Source: Diplolepis rosae (lineage: Eukaryota; Arthropoda; Insecta; Hymenoptera; Diplolepididae). From it: a stretch of 64,000 nt of DNA. The position numbers and the translations under genes were made by a program. The stretch is taken from positions 11,330,501-11,394,500 of the forward strand of contig JAPYXD010000701.1 of the NCBI GenBank assembly GCA_030998225.1, in the 5' to 3' direction. How positions within the stretch are numbered: the stretch's first letter is position 1; each line of letters starts with the position of its first letter. Positions 34,534-46,977 of this stretch are shown piece by piece. The notes beneath the pieces were generated by a model. That model did not search any database. It was not told where the DNA came from and worked only from the letters and a program-made list of their open reading frames with translations.

Positions 34534-35130
34534 TAGAAATAATCTACTGAAAAAAATTAGTAAATAAACTACTATTGAAAAATGAGAGATTGTATGAATA
34601 AAAAAAATCTTATTGTAAAGCCGACGGTGTCGACAACATAAAATTTTGTAGTCACCGAAAATATGCTTTTTATCATTTGTTCAAGTTTGAGCGTAGAAGA
34701 TTAATCATTTTATAAATTAAGTCGAGAAACTGAAATGTATTATGCCATGTTACGTAGATGAAGTCATAGCCTAAAATAAGAAATGAAAAAAACGTACTTA
34801 TGTAAAATTATCATCTTTGCTTGTAATTTGTAATTGTATTAAAGGAGTATAAATTTTTTTAATGAAAATGTACACAAATGAAACATTTATCTCAAGTTCT
34901 GTTTATCAATTAGATTTATAGTAATATTCATTCAAAATACTTCCCAGCTTGAATGAAATTCACACCAACAGGTTAAAATGTTATTTTCATAAAGAAAGAA
35001 ATAGTTCGCATGCGTTATTTTATAAAATAAAAAGAGATTGCAAAACATAATCATTTGGTGGAAAAGAATTTTCTGATTCATTGTCAGTAAATTTCATGAA
35101 ATTACCGTTTAACTGTTATTACTCTGAACT

Positions 35131-35355
35131 TTATAGCAATCGACTTGAAAATGTCACTACTTCTTCCCTAGTACGGAAATACGCGACGATAACTACGTAA
35201 AGCCACGAGAACGGAAAGTAATGTCGTCGAGTTCCGACGCGATTTACTTCGATGTACTCGTAATTCTCTTCGGTTACGAGAGGAAAGCCGATATGCTCAA
35301 CCGACAATGGCTCAGTAACTACCCTTCTCCGAAAGTGCTTTGTGTATTTACGCAT
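35131..35355 (-). CDS. Possible coding frame, product unknown
   Basis: A 74-codon minus-strand frame from ATG at 35355-35353. Part of it (about 35150-35350) is markedly GC-richer than the flanks and uses a varied set of synonymous codons (GTC, ATC, TAC, CGC, CTC), unlike the A/T-ending codons of chance frames here. The predicted peptide has an aromatic, hydrophobic stretch near its middle-to-end (about residues 52-65) that could be a membrane helix. No domain recognised, no clear splice sites, no second copy. It could be an exon, a retained gene fragment or a CpG-rich chance frame. Confidence 0.22.
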   Translation of the reverse strand: MRKYTKHFRRRVVTEPLSVEHIGFPLVTEENYEYIEVNRVGTRRHYFPFSWLYVVIVAYFRTREEVVTFSSRLL

Positions 35356-36009
35356 TCTTATTGACTTTTGAATGTAAATTGCATCCAGGGTTTGAAGTTT
35401 AACGCAAAACCAAAATATACATATCAATATTTATTCATTTCTATCTCAGCTACGATCAGAAAAGTCTTCTTATTAATTTAAAACAACAATAAATATTTTG
35501 AATATTTTTGTTTTTTTCCCTTAATAAAATTGTTTTAAATTTGAATTTGCATGTCCGTGAAATTAGAAGTTTCTTAATCCATAATTTTTGAAAACGTCAA
35601 GCTTCTAAAATTGAATGCATAGAAGTTCAGAACCTGCAAATTTATATTCATTAGGATTTGAAAATTATTTTTTTAATTTCTCATACGTTTAATATTTCCA
35701 AAACCATTACATATTAATAAACTATCCAATTTGAATAAATTTAGTTTTAGATTTTATTTTAATTCAATAAATATTGCAAAACTGCTTTATATATTGAAAA
35801 ACAAAAGTTAATTGTTGTTTCTTTTTTGATATTATGACTTTGCAATTCTAATTTTTTTAAATATAGATTTTAGATTCAAATTCCCGAACAAAGCCTTTAA
35901 TTTGAGGCGGGCACTGATAAAAATTTGCTAAGTAAAGGGCTTAATAAATGTTCATCTATTTAGAGTAAAAATAAGTTAATTTAAATCGAAAAATAATTTT
36001 TCAAACACG

Positions 36010-36250
36010 ACTAATGAAAACTGAACTTCTGCCGTTTGTTTTGAAATGGGAAAATGGCTGGTTTCACAACTCTTGCTATTTTCCCTACTCGTGGGGAAAA
36101 TAGACATTTTCTCGTTCCAAAACAGACGGTGTACAATTGTCCCTACACGTGTCGGGAAAAGTAACATGTTTCACTCGTGGGGAACAAATTATTGTCAATT
36201 GCTCGTTTTCTCCACTAATGAAAAAATGGCTATTTCACTCTTAATTATAA
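36010..36250. repeat. TCGTGGGGAA-word repeat region
   Basis: ACTCGTGGGGAA occurs at about 36089 and 36173, with related ACACGTGTCGGGAAAA and complementary TTTTCTC words between. It looks like a short, internally repetitive unit; boundaries are unclear. Confidence 0.4.
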
Positions 36251-36252
36251 CT

Positions 36253-36955
36253 CAGTCGGATCAATCCGTATTATAACGACGTTCACAAAAAATTCAGTAC
36301 TGCGCCAGTACTGGTTAAGCCGCTACAGACTTGCCGTTACTGGCGCAGTAATGGCTATCATGAATATTTAGTACTGTGCCAGTACTGGTTAGCCAGTAAT
36401 GACAAGCCAGTAATGGCTAACCAGTACTGGTGCAAAACTGGCAGACAGTACTCAGCTAATACTGACAAGTCAGTACTGGTAAAGCGTTATCATCTCCGTG
36501 TTATCCCAGTATAGGGACCAGTACCAGAATGACTTGTTCAATCTGTCGCATGCGAAAGTGGAAGTCGGCGGCGAAACTACAGAGACAAAAATAAGTTGTC
36601 GAGATTTTCTTAGATTGTCACCAATTTTGGATAGGCCTGAACCCAATCAGACTTTAACAACGGGCGCAGTACTGTGCTCGTTCTGCCGGATACAGGCGCG
36701 GTACTGGCAATCAGTACGGGCGCTGTAATAGTGCCCGTACTGGATGATAACGCTTCACTAGGATTGGCTTGCCAGCACTGGCTGAGTACTGCCTGCCAGT
36801 ACTGGCGCAGTACTATCTTCCGAGTACTGGTGCAGTACTATATATTCATGATAGCCATTACTGCGCCAGTAATTGCAAGTCAGTAGCGGCTAACCCGTAC
36901 AGGCGCAGTACGGAATTTTTTGTGAACGTCGCCACAATACAGATTGGTCCGACTG
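36253..36955. mobile_element. CAGTACTGG-rich foldback element
   Basis: Terminal inverted repeats of about 50 bp: CAGTCGGATCAATCCG and ACGTTCACAAAAAATTC on the left mirror GAATTTTTTGTGAACGT and CCGACTG on the right. The arms are filled with CCAGTACTGG, GCGCCAGTA, GGCTAACC and complementary words, each self-complementary. Length 703 bp. Plus-strand frames at 36498-36966 are by-products of the repeats. Confidence 0.75.
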
Positions 36956-37048
36956 GGAAGTTGTAAACTTTTTCATTGACGTTTTTATGAGTCTCATATA
37001 CTATTCACTGAAGAATTGAAAAATATTTGTCAATATTTTCGTTAACTA

Positions 37049-37287
37049 CACTGAAAAAAAAATTCAACGATACAGACATAATTGTGGTTCCTTGACCTAT
37101 ATTATATTGGAGATTTACCGAAAACCAAGGTTTTCTTGTATTAGTTCAGCCTGTATGTGTATTCCAAACATATGAATTACTATTGCAGCAATATTTTTGG
37201 TTAGCTGTCAAATATTTTTTGTTGAATTACTTAAAAACAATCAGCTATATTCATATGGCTGATAAATCCCAAGCATTTCTTTCAGTG
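37049..37287. mobile_element. TA-flanked MITE (CACTGAAAAAAAAA end)
   Basis: The ends CACTGAAAAAAAAATTC and ATTTCTTTCAGTG have TA on both sides (37047-37048 and 37288-37289). The interior is not palindromic and has no frame. Confidence 0.6.
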
Positions 37288-37933
37288 TAGTCATATGTTT
37301 CGCAATAATTGCAAATTTGAAAAATTTTCCGGAAAGATGTGCACATATTTAGCAAACAGTGAATCTATTGGCTAATAAATTTCGAACTTATTTAAAATTT
37401 TCATTTTATTGATTGTTTCCGACCATCTCTCCAAAAAGTTTGTTTTTTAAGCTATGGACAGAAAATTTAAGACTCTGTAGTTTAGACTCATATTCTAATC
37501 ATTCATTGTTTTTCATCTGGAGAAAATTCTATCGTATAAATCTGAATTAGTCAAAACTTGACGTAGAGCACAAAGGGGAATAACTGATTTGAAACTAGTA
37601 GAATTTTAACTGATTTAGATTCAGTGAGGACTGTATAAAAAATAGTGAAATTTTCATAATTCTTTATTAAAAGTAAGTCTTAATTAAACAAAATATTTAG
37701 GTAACAGTTCTGCGCAATAATTTCCGAACGAAATCGTGTCCTTTTTATTTTGTCTATTTATAGGTTATGTGTAATAATTGACTGACTAAACAGTAAGACA
37801 GAAGTTAATGAAAAATAAGAAATTCACTATTGCTAAATAAATTTTTAATTTACAGCCAGATTCTCCTCATTATTTCCATCCATAATAAAAGTAAAATAAT
37901 TAATCTTTTAGTTAAAGTCCTTATAATTAACCT

Positions 37934-38127
37934 ACCCTTGTAAAAGAAAATAATGGGACCCGATTAGCCCCATTTCAAAAACATCATTGAATCCGATTTA
38001 TCAAACGGATTCAAAATGGTCTCACCTGATTGAATCCGATTGATAAATCTGTTTCAATGATGTTTTTGAAATGGGGCCAATCGGATCAATCTGTCCCAAT
38101 CGGGTCCAATTATTTCTTCTACAAGGA
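37934..38127. mobile_element. Hairpin MITE (AATGGGACCCGATT)
   Basis: Arms CAAAAACATCATTGAATCCG and GATGTTTTTGAAATGGGGCC are mutually complementary around a short spacer. Outer words ACCCTTGTAAAAGAAAATAA and TTATTTCTTCTACAAGG also pair. Confidence 0.7.
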
Positions 38128-38259
38128 TAATTATGTAATAAAATATGCAATGAATAAAATCTAAGTATACATCAGACGCTGTAAATAAATACATGTGTAT
38201 TTTTCATCAACGTAATTTCAATTAGTCGTGGATAAAAAAAGTGATTATATGTTAAAATA

Positions 38260-38610
38260 AGTCAACGATCTGTGTGGTCGTATGAAGAGATTACAAATAC
38301 AATGAATTCAAGGGAGTGAATCGCAAAGATGACTGTACCAAGAGAAACGAATCACGTATTATTATAATGGCCAGTTGCTAAATGGTTTTTTCAATCTGTC
38401 CGTCTCCATCTCCTTCATTGGACGTCGTTCCTTCCCCCCACCAGACCCTTACCCCATCACTGGACCCCCGTCGCGGTATACCTCGCCGCTAATATTTCAT
38501 TATAACCGCGTACATGATAATAATAAGGAATTTATCTGCGACGTACTGCGTGTCCAGCTTCACTGCAACGTGCACCTATCTTAAAGCGCAAATAATTTTA
38601 CTTATTGCTA
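38260..38610. other. GC-richer single-copy island
   Basis: Balanced sequence with a C-rich stretch (38430-38480) and no repeat match. The frame at 38375-38584 has no recognisable domain. Confidence 0.35.
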
Positions 38611-38672
38611 AAACATATATGCGTGTAACGCACATGCTAATTTTTATCATTCAATACTCAAAAAGATCTTAA

Positions 38673-39331
38673 GGGGATCCGCCACCTTTAATTATTATAT
38701 TTTTGATTTATTTGAAATTTTTCAAAAATTTAATTTTTTTATTCTCTATACTTTTCTGAGTATGTGTGTGAATTTTCAGGGAAATTTGATAGTGAGTATA
38801 TTAAGACTTCACTACAAGAATTTACTTCAAACTCCGTTTTCCGCAAGTTGTGATTTTCCGTGTTTGTCGCAACATATGTTTGAATAAAATCTAAACTATT
38901 AGACACAGGTCTTTGAAATTTTTACCACTTATTCTTTGTTATATTATCAATACTTTTGGATATAGAAAGCACTCTAGCTAAAAAAATAACTACAAAATTC
39001 TTTTTTTATATTTTGGAATATTTTGTTTATTTGTATATTTTATTTGCAACTTTTTTTCCAGTCATGTTAGATTATTTGCCATACCAAAAAAGTTGCTACA
39101 CATTGTAAGGAAAAAATAAAAAAAGTATCATAACAATTAGTTAAAAAGCAAAAAAGTTATTCAAAGTCAAAAAATGCCCATAAAACTTAACATTTTTAGT
39201 TTAAAAATACATAAAGGTGCTGGAATTTAAAAAAAGCCAAAAACTTTCTAAATAAAGATACTAAACATAAAAAAAAATGTTATAGAAGGTCTAAACTCAA
39301 AAAATAAAAATATCAAAGGTGGCGGATTGCC
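38673..39331 (+). mobile_element. Family A TTAA element, uninterrupted reference copy
   Basis: A 659-bp copy with ends GGGGATCCGCCACCTTT and AAAGGTGGCGGATTGCC, flanked by TTAA at 38669-38672 and 39332-39335. It supplies the empty-site sequence that exposes insertions in the 1150-3361 and 61720-63148 copies. Non-autonomous; no coding frame. Confidence 0.85.
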
Positions 39332-39339
39332 TTAAGTCA

Positions 39340-40075
39340 AAAATTAATCTTGCTCTTAGCTTACATTGCACGTAAGTAACTTTATTTGCTGCAAGTCACA
39401 TTGAAAGTTAAAGGTGGCATGTGACAATATTTGAGTATCTCATCAACGTAGACATGACTAAGCTATGTTTTATCAGGTTTGAGATAATTTATTTCTCAAT
39501 CTGAAGACAGTCTAACGCTTTTATTTGTATTGCTAAATTATACTTCTACACTGCATCGCAGATTTATAATGTACAAAGCAAACTTGCAGAATTATAATTC
39601 ATTCACTTGAATTTATATTGCATTTCTTCCTAGAAAAGTTAATTATCTTCATTCAACAATAAATCAATGTGCGTCTATTTTATAAATATTCCCTAAAAAA
39701 TGTTCATTCTACTATAGATACCAACACATAGAATAAAAATTCTATTCATTAAACAAATCGTTTTGTTCAATTCACAAAATATTTTATTGATTTTACCAAA
39801 TTTTTTTCTCAAATCTGGTAAATAATTGAAATTTACTCAAAGTGACTAAAATATTTAGTTGGAACAATCAGATTTTACAGACCATAGAATTTTCTTGAGT
39901 CAAAGAAATACTTTTGTTGGATTTAATGAAACCAATCAGGATAAGACAGAGAACGTAAGCTTGAAAAAAAACATAAAATTAATAAAATATAAAAATCGTT
40001 TTTTCTTTAAAGGAAAGCTTCCCACATTAGAGATTCATGTAACGTATTTTAGAATTTGTATTTAAGATTTATTCT
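39340..40075. other. AT-rich stretch with MITE-like debris
   Basis: Contains TTTTGTTCAATTCACAAAA and TTTGAGTCAAAG-type words near 39750-39930. No bounded element or gene recognised. Confidence 0.35.
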
Positions 40076-40079
40076 TATT

Positions 40080-40560
40080 TTCATAACGTGACTACTTGTA
40101 AGTCTGGAGAGACAATCGCAAGTAGTCACGGGAATCAAAAGTCAGACGACCGATTGGCGATCGACGGCCTCGGGATGTTAGCGAGAGAATAACGTCCGGC
40201 AAGACGAGCCAAAAAAACGAAGCATTTTCATTAGCATAAGATTCTTTTTAGAAGATCCGCGCATAATGCTCCACCACCCTGGTCCCCCTGTACGTTGCCA
40301 CCCATCCCCCTTCCAGCCCCCCTCTATCCAGACCATCTCCAGCCCAAGACTGCCAGGAGTAGCAGGCCCGAGCCTATCATTATAGAGAAGGAATCATTGG
40401 ATGATCTTAATCATGCGAACCTCTCTTCGTGCCTGGGCGCTGACCAATCGCATACGTCGATTTCAATAATGGTTTCCATCGTGGCTCAAACTCGGAAATA
40501 TCATCCGGTCAGCTACTATGATAAACGTGCCATTGGCCGACCACCTACTCGGATTTAATG
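40080..40560. other. GC-richer single-copy island
   Basis: CpG-containing, balanced DNA with a short inverted pair TCACGTGACTAC-like near 40087/40120 and a C-rich tract (40270-40345). A plus-strand frame at 40295-40558 has no ATG start and no recognisable domain. Candidate regulatory or gene-flanking DNA. Confidence 0.35.
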
Positions 40561-41029
40561 ATAATAGAAAAATCATAATGACAAAAGATACCCATCACTG
40601 CGGCTCAGAGATAATCAGACGTTTAATGACCAAGTAATTGGACCTCAAATCGAGGATAAACTACCTACGTAGACTGTCATTAATTTACTCATTTTTTACT
40701 CAAAGGTATTTTTACTTTTTGAAAATGTCCGTTTTCCTGTTTCTGATGAAGACATTTTCAACGGCTTTAATGTCTATTATTTTCACACTTTTAAGCGTTT
40801 TTGTCGTCATTTTCAATGACACGTTGAATAATAAAAGATAAAATTGAGGCAATTTAAGTAGTTTGTAACTGGAAATTACGAAACTTTTTTCAAGAAACTT
40901 GTGTCTTAGTTTCTAGATCTAAATTATTAGGAAACTGTCGATTAAAATTAAATTTAAAAATCGATATAAATTAAATTCACGCTCGTATCTGAAGTTTTAT
41001 TCAGTAACATTTTCGTTAAATTAAGATAG

Positions 41030-41353
41030 AATTTCAGAAAATTCAGCTATTTTTCAGGAAATTTTAGGAAACAATTTCTTAATTTTCAGTTAGAAAGTGT
41101 TGAATATTCCGATAATTGTATATCTGAAAATTCTGAAACATCCAACGGGAAAAATTGTACGTTTTAGTAGTTTTAAGATAAGTTTTATGAAAATGCAGTT
41201 AAGTTTCGTAATATTAAGAAAAATTTCAGAAAATACAGTACAATTTTCGTGATTTTAAGATACCTTTACTCAAAAACATTACAAATCTCGTAAAATTTGA
41301 CATTACCTTTGTAACATGAAAATGTTGTAAATTTCCGAAACTTTCTAATAGTG
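41030..41353 (-). mobile_element. Family C partial copy
   Basis: The reverse complement aligns with 22870-22937 joined to 23478-23690, lacking the foldback insertion. The end TTTCTAATAGTGTAA matches the family C terminus followed by TA. Confidence 0.65.
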
Positions 41354-41359
41354 TAACTA

Positions 41360-42180
41360 AACTATTTTTGAAATGAACCAAGATATTTGTTCAAGTCAAA
41401 CAAAATTTAGTTAAACCAACTCGAATATTTGTTTAATTCAAGCCAATAATAACTACACAAATCATTCTGACTGAAAAAAATAAATTCTTTGGTTAGATCA
41501 ACCAAAAATTTGATCAAGCGTATAATAAAAAAATTTGTTGGTTAATCTTATCAAATTTCGGTTGAATTGAAAAAATATTTTACTGAATGTAAAGTTATCT
41601 ACAGTTTTTGTTAATTCACTTAATCTTTGTTGCAGCCAAATTTTTGCAGATGTAATTATTGGGCGCATTTAACACAAAAATTCCGTTGAATCAACCAAAA
41701 TTTGATTGGATTTATTTAATATTTCTGTAAATCCAAGAAAATCTGCTTGAATTATTGTAATTTTTGGTCTAATTAATGTTTTTGGTACTCTTATACCTAA
41801 TTGAAGTTTTAATTGGATCTGAATTCGAAAAGTACAAAGTATAAGCAAATCTTTTCTAGATTGAATGTTGAATAGACTTATCAAAAGAATTAGATATAAT
41901 TTAATTAACATAAATATATACTGTTAAAAATTTGCACTAAAAAAAAAGTTTGTTGAATAACGTAAACTTTTATCTTGGATTTACAAAAATAAAATATTAA
42001 AACACATTAAGGAAAACCACTAAAAATTTCCCTGAATTTAAAAACCCAAAACATTTTCCACCCCACTTGAAAATCATGAAATACTACTTGCTCGTGTGAC
42101 GAATTTTTTTTCCCTCGTATAATCTTCAAAATAATTAGAAATATGCAGAATAGTGATTTTCGACAAAAACAACATTTTTT
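41360..42180. other. AT-rich stretch with TTGGTTGAATC words
   Basis: Several TTTGGTT/AACCAAA words suggest decayed MITEs. No bounded element and no gene recognised. The minus-strand frame at 41669-41911 is compositionally ordinary. Confidence 0.35.
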
Positions 42181-42194
42181 ATTGCAAAAAAAAA

Positions 42195-43230
42195 ACATTT
42201 TGAAATTTGACCCAAGCAAGCCATTTATCGACGAAGTCGTCAAATTATCTCGTAAACTGAGTGAGAGACATATATATGGACTTCAGTTTTTGATTGCAGT
42301 CACATAGTGATACATTAAAAAAATCTGTTCGCTTCGCGGGCACATTCTCATCGCGCGCCTCGCGCGCAGCTCGCAAATGTCAAGAAATGTCTTAATGAGA
42401 ATTTGTAGACCTCATTTAGGCAAATAATTTTCCATCTAAACGTTTTTTTTTATAACTCACATATTTTGTCTGAAAAATGGAATTTTTGAATTTTTATCGT
42501 ATTTTTGGAATTAAAACGAAAAATATATGTTTTATCAGAAACTGTGTGAGACAAAAATTGTAGATTTTTTTGAAACGAACAACTTTGCAATCTTACGTTT
42601 TTTTCGTATTTTACATATTCTTGTTAAAAAAAATTGAATTTTGGATTTTCAATATTATTTTTTTAAATCACAAAGAAAAATATACATTATATGAAACAAA
42701 GTTGCGATTTGAACTTGTAGATCTTAATGTAGAAAATAATTTTGTATGATAACTTTTTTTCATATCTCGTATAATTTAACTGGAAAATGGAATTTTGATA
42801 TTGAATTTTTTCAAGTTTTAACATGCTGTAACATTTTTAATTATGTTTTAATCAAAGAATGTTATGAAGATAATTTATAGAAATTTATGAGCACTATCAA
42901 AAACCAGTATTAAAATTTTTTATTTTTTCAAAAACACAAAAAATGGTCTAGTTTTCTCAATTTTAGTTGGATATGGCTGATTAACAAACTTGTCCTTACT
43001 TTTTCGGCTCCGATAAACTGTGCCCAAGCTCAATTCAATCTGATAATTCTATCGAGAGTTATCGAGTATACGACCTACTACAGACAGACAGACAGACAGA
43101 CACTTTCGTAAAAACCACTTTTTCTGACTCACGGGGTCTCAAATTGTAAAGATTTGATGAAAATTTCGACAGTCATTTTTCACATAAAACTGATACCTTC
43201 TCATCCACGATGAGAATGTAAAAACAAAAA
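42195..43230 (+). repeat. Family B unit 1
   Basis: The unit runs from CAAGCCATTTATCGACGA through a CG-rich cluster (42336-42376), two to three diverged AT-rich subrepeats with TCGTAT...CACATATT words, a CTTTTTCGGCTCCGATAAA block, the CAGA microsatellite and TTCTCATCCACGATGAGAA. The next unit starts directly after it with the same opening words, so the two are in tandem. Confidence 0.75.
43081..43102. repeat. (CAGA)n microsatellite in family B
   Basis: About five CAGA units at the same position within the family B unit as the run at 45305-45332. Confidence 0.9.
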
Positions 43231-43570
43231 ACATTTAAAAATTGAGTTTGAGGAGCGAATTCAAAATTAGCAAAGCTTGACCCAGGCAAGCCATTTATGG
43301 ACGAACTCGTCAAATTATCTCGTAAACTAAAAAAGAAACATACATATGGACTCCGGTTTTTGATTGCAGTCACATAGTGCAACATTAAAAAAATCTGCCC
43401 ACTTAGCGGGCACATCCTCATCGCGCGCTTCGGGCGCAGCTCGCTTCGCTCGCAAACTTGAGCGCGCCTAGGGCGCGCGATTTGATCGTCGCGCTTCGCG
43501 CTCCGATCTTTCTGGACCTCGCGCTTCGCGCTCGATCTTGTGCTCTTCGCATACATTTAAGTTTATTTCT
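43231..43570 (+). repeat. Family B unit 2, 5' part with CG-rich cluster
   Basis: It repeats the opening of unit 1 (CAAGCCATTTATGGACGA, TGATTGCAGTCACATAGTG) and then has an expanded cluster of GCGCTTCGCGCTC-like words at 43420-43550. A 127-codon minus-strand frame over this cluster reflects the repeat composition, not a gene. Confidence 0.7.
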
Positions 43571-43856
43571 TATAATTTAATACTGAAGCTCAAACCAATT
43601 TTATAATATTAAAGATGATGTGAATTACTCATTTTCTCAAATTCACTAAATTTCTTTTTCAGTTTAAGTGAAACAGGAAATTCAATTTACTTAAGGCTCT
43701 ATCGGCCTTAAGGAACACATTCTCATCATGACACTCGCGCTTCGCGCTCGATTTTCTTTATACATTTCAGTAACTTTTTAATAAATTACATGATTAAAAT
43801 AATTTATTTTCTTCCAAATCTCTCAAAAAGAAAAAATAATCGTAGACTTTATTTAA

Positions 43857-44522
43857 GGTAGTACGATCACGAAAATTAGACCTCAGGCTAAAATAGATAA
43901 TTTTGCTTTCAAGAATAGCAATATTATTATTGAAGGGCTAATTTGAAAGAGAAAAGATTATTTTTCATGAAAAAAATTTGAAACACAAAAAAATAATGTT
44001 ATTAATAAATTTCATTTTTGCCCAAACTTATTTTCTTATCGCTTCGAGCCAAATTTTTAAAAATGATGCGATTATAATAAATCACGGTTCATTTTTTTAG
44101 GAAAAAGATTCTCTACAACTTGACCGTTTCCGATTGTTGAAAATGAATTCTTTAATGGCTGAAATTATAAAAAAACAATTTTTCAAAACAAAATTTTTAT
44201 AAACAAATTGCTGTATTTGATAGTAATTAATTCAATTTCAAAAAATAGGAAACGGTCAAGTTGTAGAGAATCTTTTTTCTAAAAAAATGAACCATAATTT
44301 ATTAGAATCGCATCATTTTCAAAAATTTGACTCGAAGCGATAAGAAAATAAGTTTGGGCAAAAATAAAATTGATTAATAACATTATTTTTTTGTGTTTCA
44401 AATTTTTTTCATGAAAAATAATCTTTTCTCATTCCAATTGGCCTTTCAATAATAATGTTGCTATTCTTGAAAGCAAAATTATCTATTTTTGTCTGAGGTC
44501 TAATTTTCGTGATCGTACTATC
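43857..44522. mobile_element. GGTAGTT foldback MITE, copy 3
   Basis: A 666-bp inverted repeat, highly similar to 1211-1874, with TTAA at 43853-43856 and 44523-44526. It sits inside the family B region. Confidence 0.85.
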
Positions 44523-44559
44523 TTAAGGAAACGATTTTGCAGAACAACGCTTATTTCGT

Positions 44560-45500
44560 ATCTCACATATTTTGGTGAAAAAAATCGAATTTTTTTAATA
44601 TTAAAAATCAAAACATAAAATATACATCCTGTCGAGAAATTTCTTAATAAGAATGTGTAGACCTCATTTAGGCAAATAATTTTTCATCTAAACTTTTTTT
44701 ATGTATCTCATATATTTTGTCTAAAAAATGGAATTATTGAATTTTAATCGTATTTTTTGGAATTGAAACGAAAAATATATGTTTTTTCATAAACTGTGTA
44801 AGAAAAAACTTGTAGATCTTTTTGAAACGAACAACTTTGTATTCTTACGTTTTTTTCGTATTTCACATATTATTGTTAAAAAATTGAATTTTGGATTTTC
44901 AATAGATTATTTTTGAATTAAAAAAAAAATAAGCATCTTATGAAAAAATGTTACAATTCAAATTTGTAGCTCTTTATGTAGAAAATAATATTGTATCATA
45001 ACGTTTTTTCGTATCTCGTATAATTTAACTGGAAAATGGAATTTTAATATTGACTTTTTTCGAATTTGAATATGCTGTAACATTTCTAATTTTGATTTAA
45101 TCAAAAAATGTTATCAGGATAATTTTTAGAGATTTATGAGCACTATCTAAAACCAGTATTAAAATTTTTGATTTTTTCAAAAAATTATTTTCAAAAACAC
45201 AAAAGTAGTGCTCAATCCCTCAATTTTGATTGGATGTGGCTGGTTAACGAACTTGTCCTTACTTTTTCGGCTCCGATAAAGTGTGTCAAAGCACAATTCA
45301 CGACCGACAGACAGACAGACAGACAGACAGACTCTTTCGTAAAAACCCCTTTTTCGGACTCAGGGGGTCTCAAAACGTAAAGATTTGATGAAATTTTCGA
45401 AAGTCATTTTTCACATAAAACCAATACCTTCTCATCCATGATGAGAATGTAAAAAATATAAATTAAAAATCGAGTTTGCGGAACGAAACCAAAATTTAAC
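44560..45500 (+). repeat. Family B unit 3
   Basis: It matches unit 1 from GTAGACCTCATTTAGGCAA through the CAGA microsatellite to TTCTCATCCATGATGAGAA and the following GTTTGCGGAACGAA words. Two or three internal subrepeats of roughly 120 bp are visible. Confidence 0.75.
45305..45332. repeat. (CAGA)n microsatellite in family B unit 3
   Basis: About seven CAGA units, longer than the run in unit 1. Confidence 0.9.
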
Positions 45501-45639
45501 ATTTTTTGACAAAAAAAAGCACAAATAAACGATCTTATAGATATGTAAAATATTCTTAAAAATCTGAATTACAGAATTTCATGTTTTGTATAGTGAAGAA
45601 TGTATAGATACAATCAAATAAATGCAGAAGTTGTTCTCC

Positions 45640-46110
45640 CAAGACTGGGAATTTTCACCTGAATTTTGTATCGATGTTATGGCCGCAGGTGAGAGACTGA
45701 TGATTATATCGATCGAATCTTAAAGCCAAAAAAGGGGTAATTTTGATATCGAGTGCGTCGGTACCCGGTAGCATGATCGTATACATTTAACCCGGTGTCT
45801 GTAAAGCTTGCCCGCCGGGCTCTACTATTACCTACCCCCTTGATCACTGCCATTGAAAATCGCAAGAGCATTTATTCGAAAAAGATTCGACATTTTTTGT
45901 GTCTAGTCAGTAGTAAGTGCAGGGAGTGTCCTAAATCGGAGATTGTGGGGGTGAGAAAGAGGGGCAGAGCAAAAAAAAAATATTTAAAAGCGAAATCCAC
46001 CTGTTAGTTCGAAATTCAGTAGGCTACAAAAAGTGCCGAAAAAGTTGAAAATTGCACCTCTTCCATGCAAATGGACCGGGAATTTTGCTTATAATAGGAT
46101 CTTGGCCGAC
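45640..46110. other. GC-richer single-copy island
   Basis: CpG-containing sequence (for example GTCGGTACCCGGTAGC) with no repeat match. A plus-strand frame at 45795-46007 has no recognised domain. Confidence 0.35.
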
Positions 46111-46977
46111 CTTTATTTCCTCCTTTTATTAACCCAACAGAAATATGGATTCTAAATTATAACTTTGAGGATATGCATGCACATTCAACGATGAAACGTT
46201 GGAAGTATCTATTTAAAATTTTGTATTATTTTTAAAGCAAAATTTTTGAATTCGTTTTACCTTAAAGACAATTACTTATTCTGCAAAATTTTTAATTGCT
46301 TGCTATATAATCACAGGAATCACAGTAACTCGAAAGTTCATCTTCGTGAGGAGTAAGATAATTTTTGATCAAAGGAGAAGGCATTTTATAAAAAAGAGGA
46401 AATTTAAATATTTATAATTACTCATAATTAATTTATTATTTAATGAATTATAGACAAGAATATTATTCATTTATAATAGACAGACTATTCTTGAAAAGAC
46501 ATTATGAAAAATACTTGAAATTTGTAATAGTATGTAGGAGAAACGACCCAGGTATAAATAAAAACAAATAATATTGCATGAAAAAATAATAAAAATACCT
46601 AAAAAATCGGACTCTATAAACAGACATCTCCCCTTAAACAATTGTTAGATGTTTTTTTGCAGGAATAATTAAATTTCGTAAGCCACTCTTTAGTCAGAAT
46701 AGGAAAGAAATATTTATTTACTGCTTTTGTGATTTATAATTCTTCCGTCCAAAGTAAAAGAACCCTTAACTGGCATTTTTGACGAAAATGAGTTTTTCAT
46801 GTCATCATAAATCTGGAAGAAATTCTGCATGTAACTGTGCTTGAAATTTTGAAAAAAACGCATTAGTTTTTTTTATTACAGCAATTCAAAGAACGAAAAG
46901 ATCAACTGAATTAAAAATCATATTCGAGAAAAAAACGTTAATTAACAAAAATTTTGAAAACGCTTATTTTGGTACGT

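Noticed and set aside
40295..40558. 87-codon proline-rich plus-strand frame
   Set aside because: No ATG start, no splice sites I trust and no domain; it follows from a C-rich tract.
43173..43556. 127-codon minus-strand frame over the CG-rich cluster
   Set aside because: Encoded by repeated GCGCTTCGCGCTC-like words and family B repeat; composition artefact.
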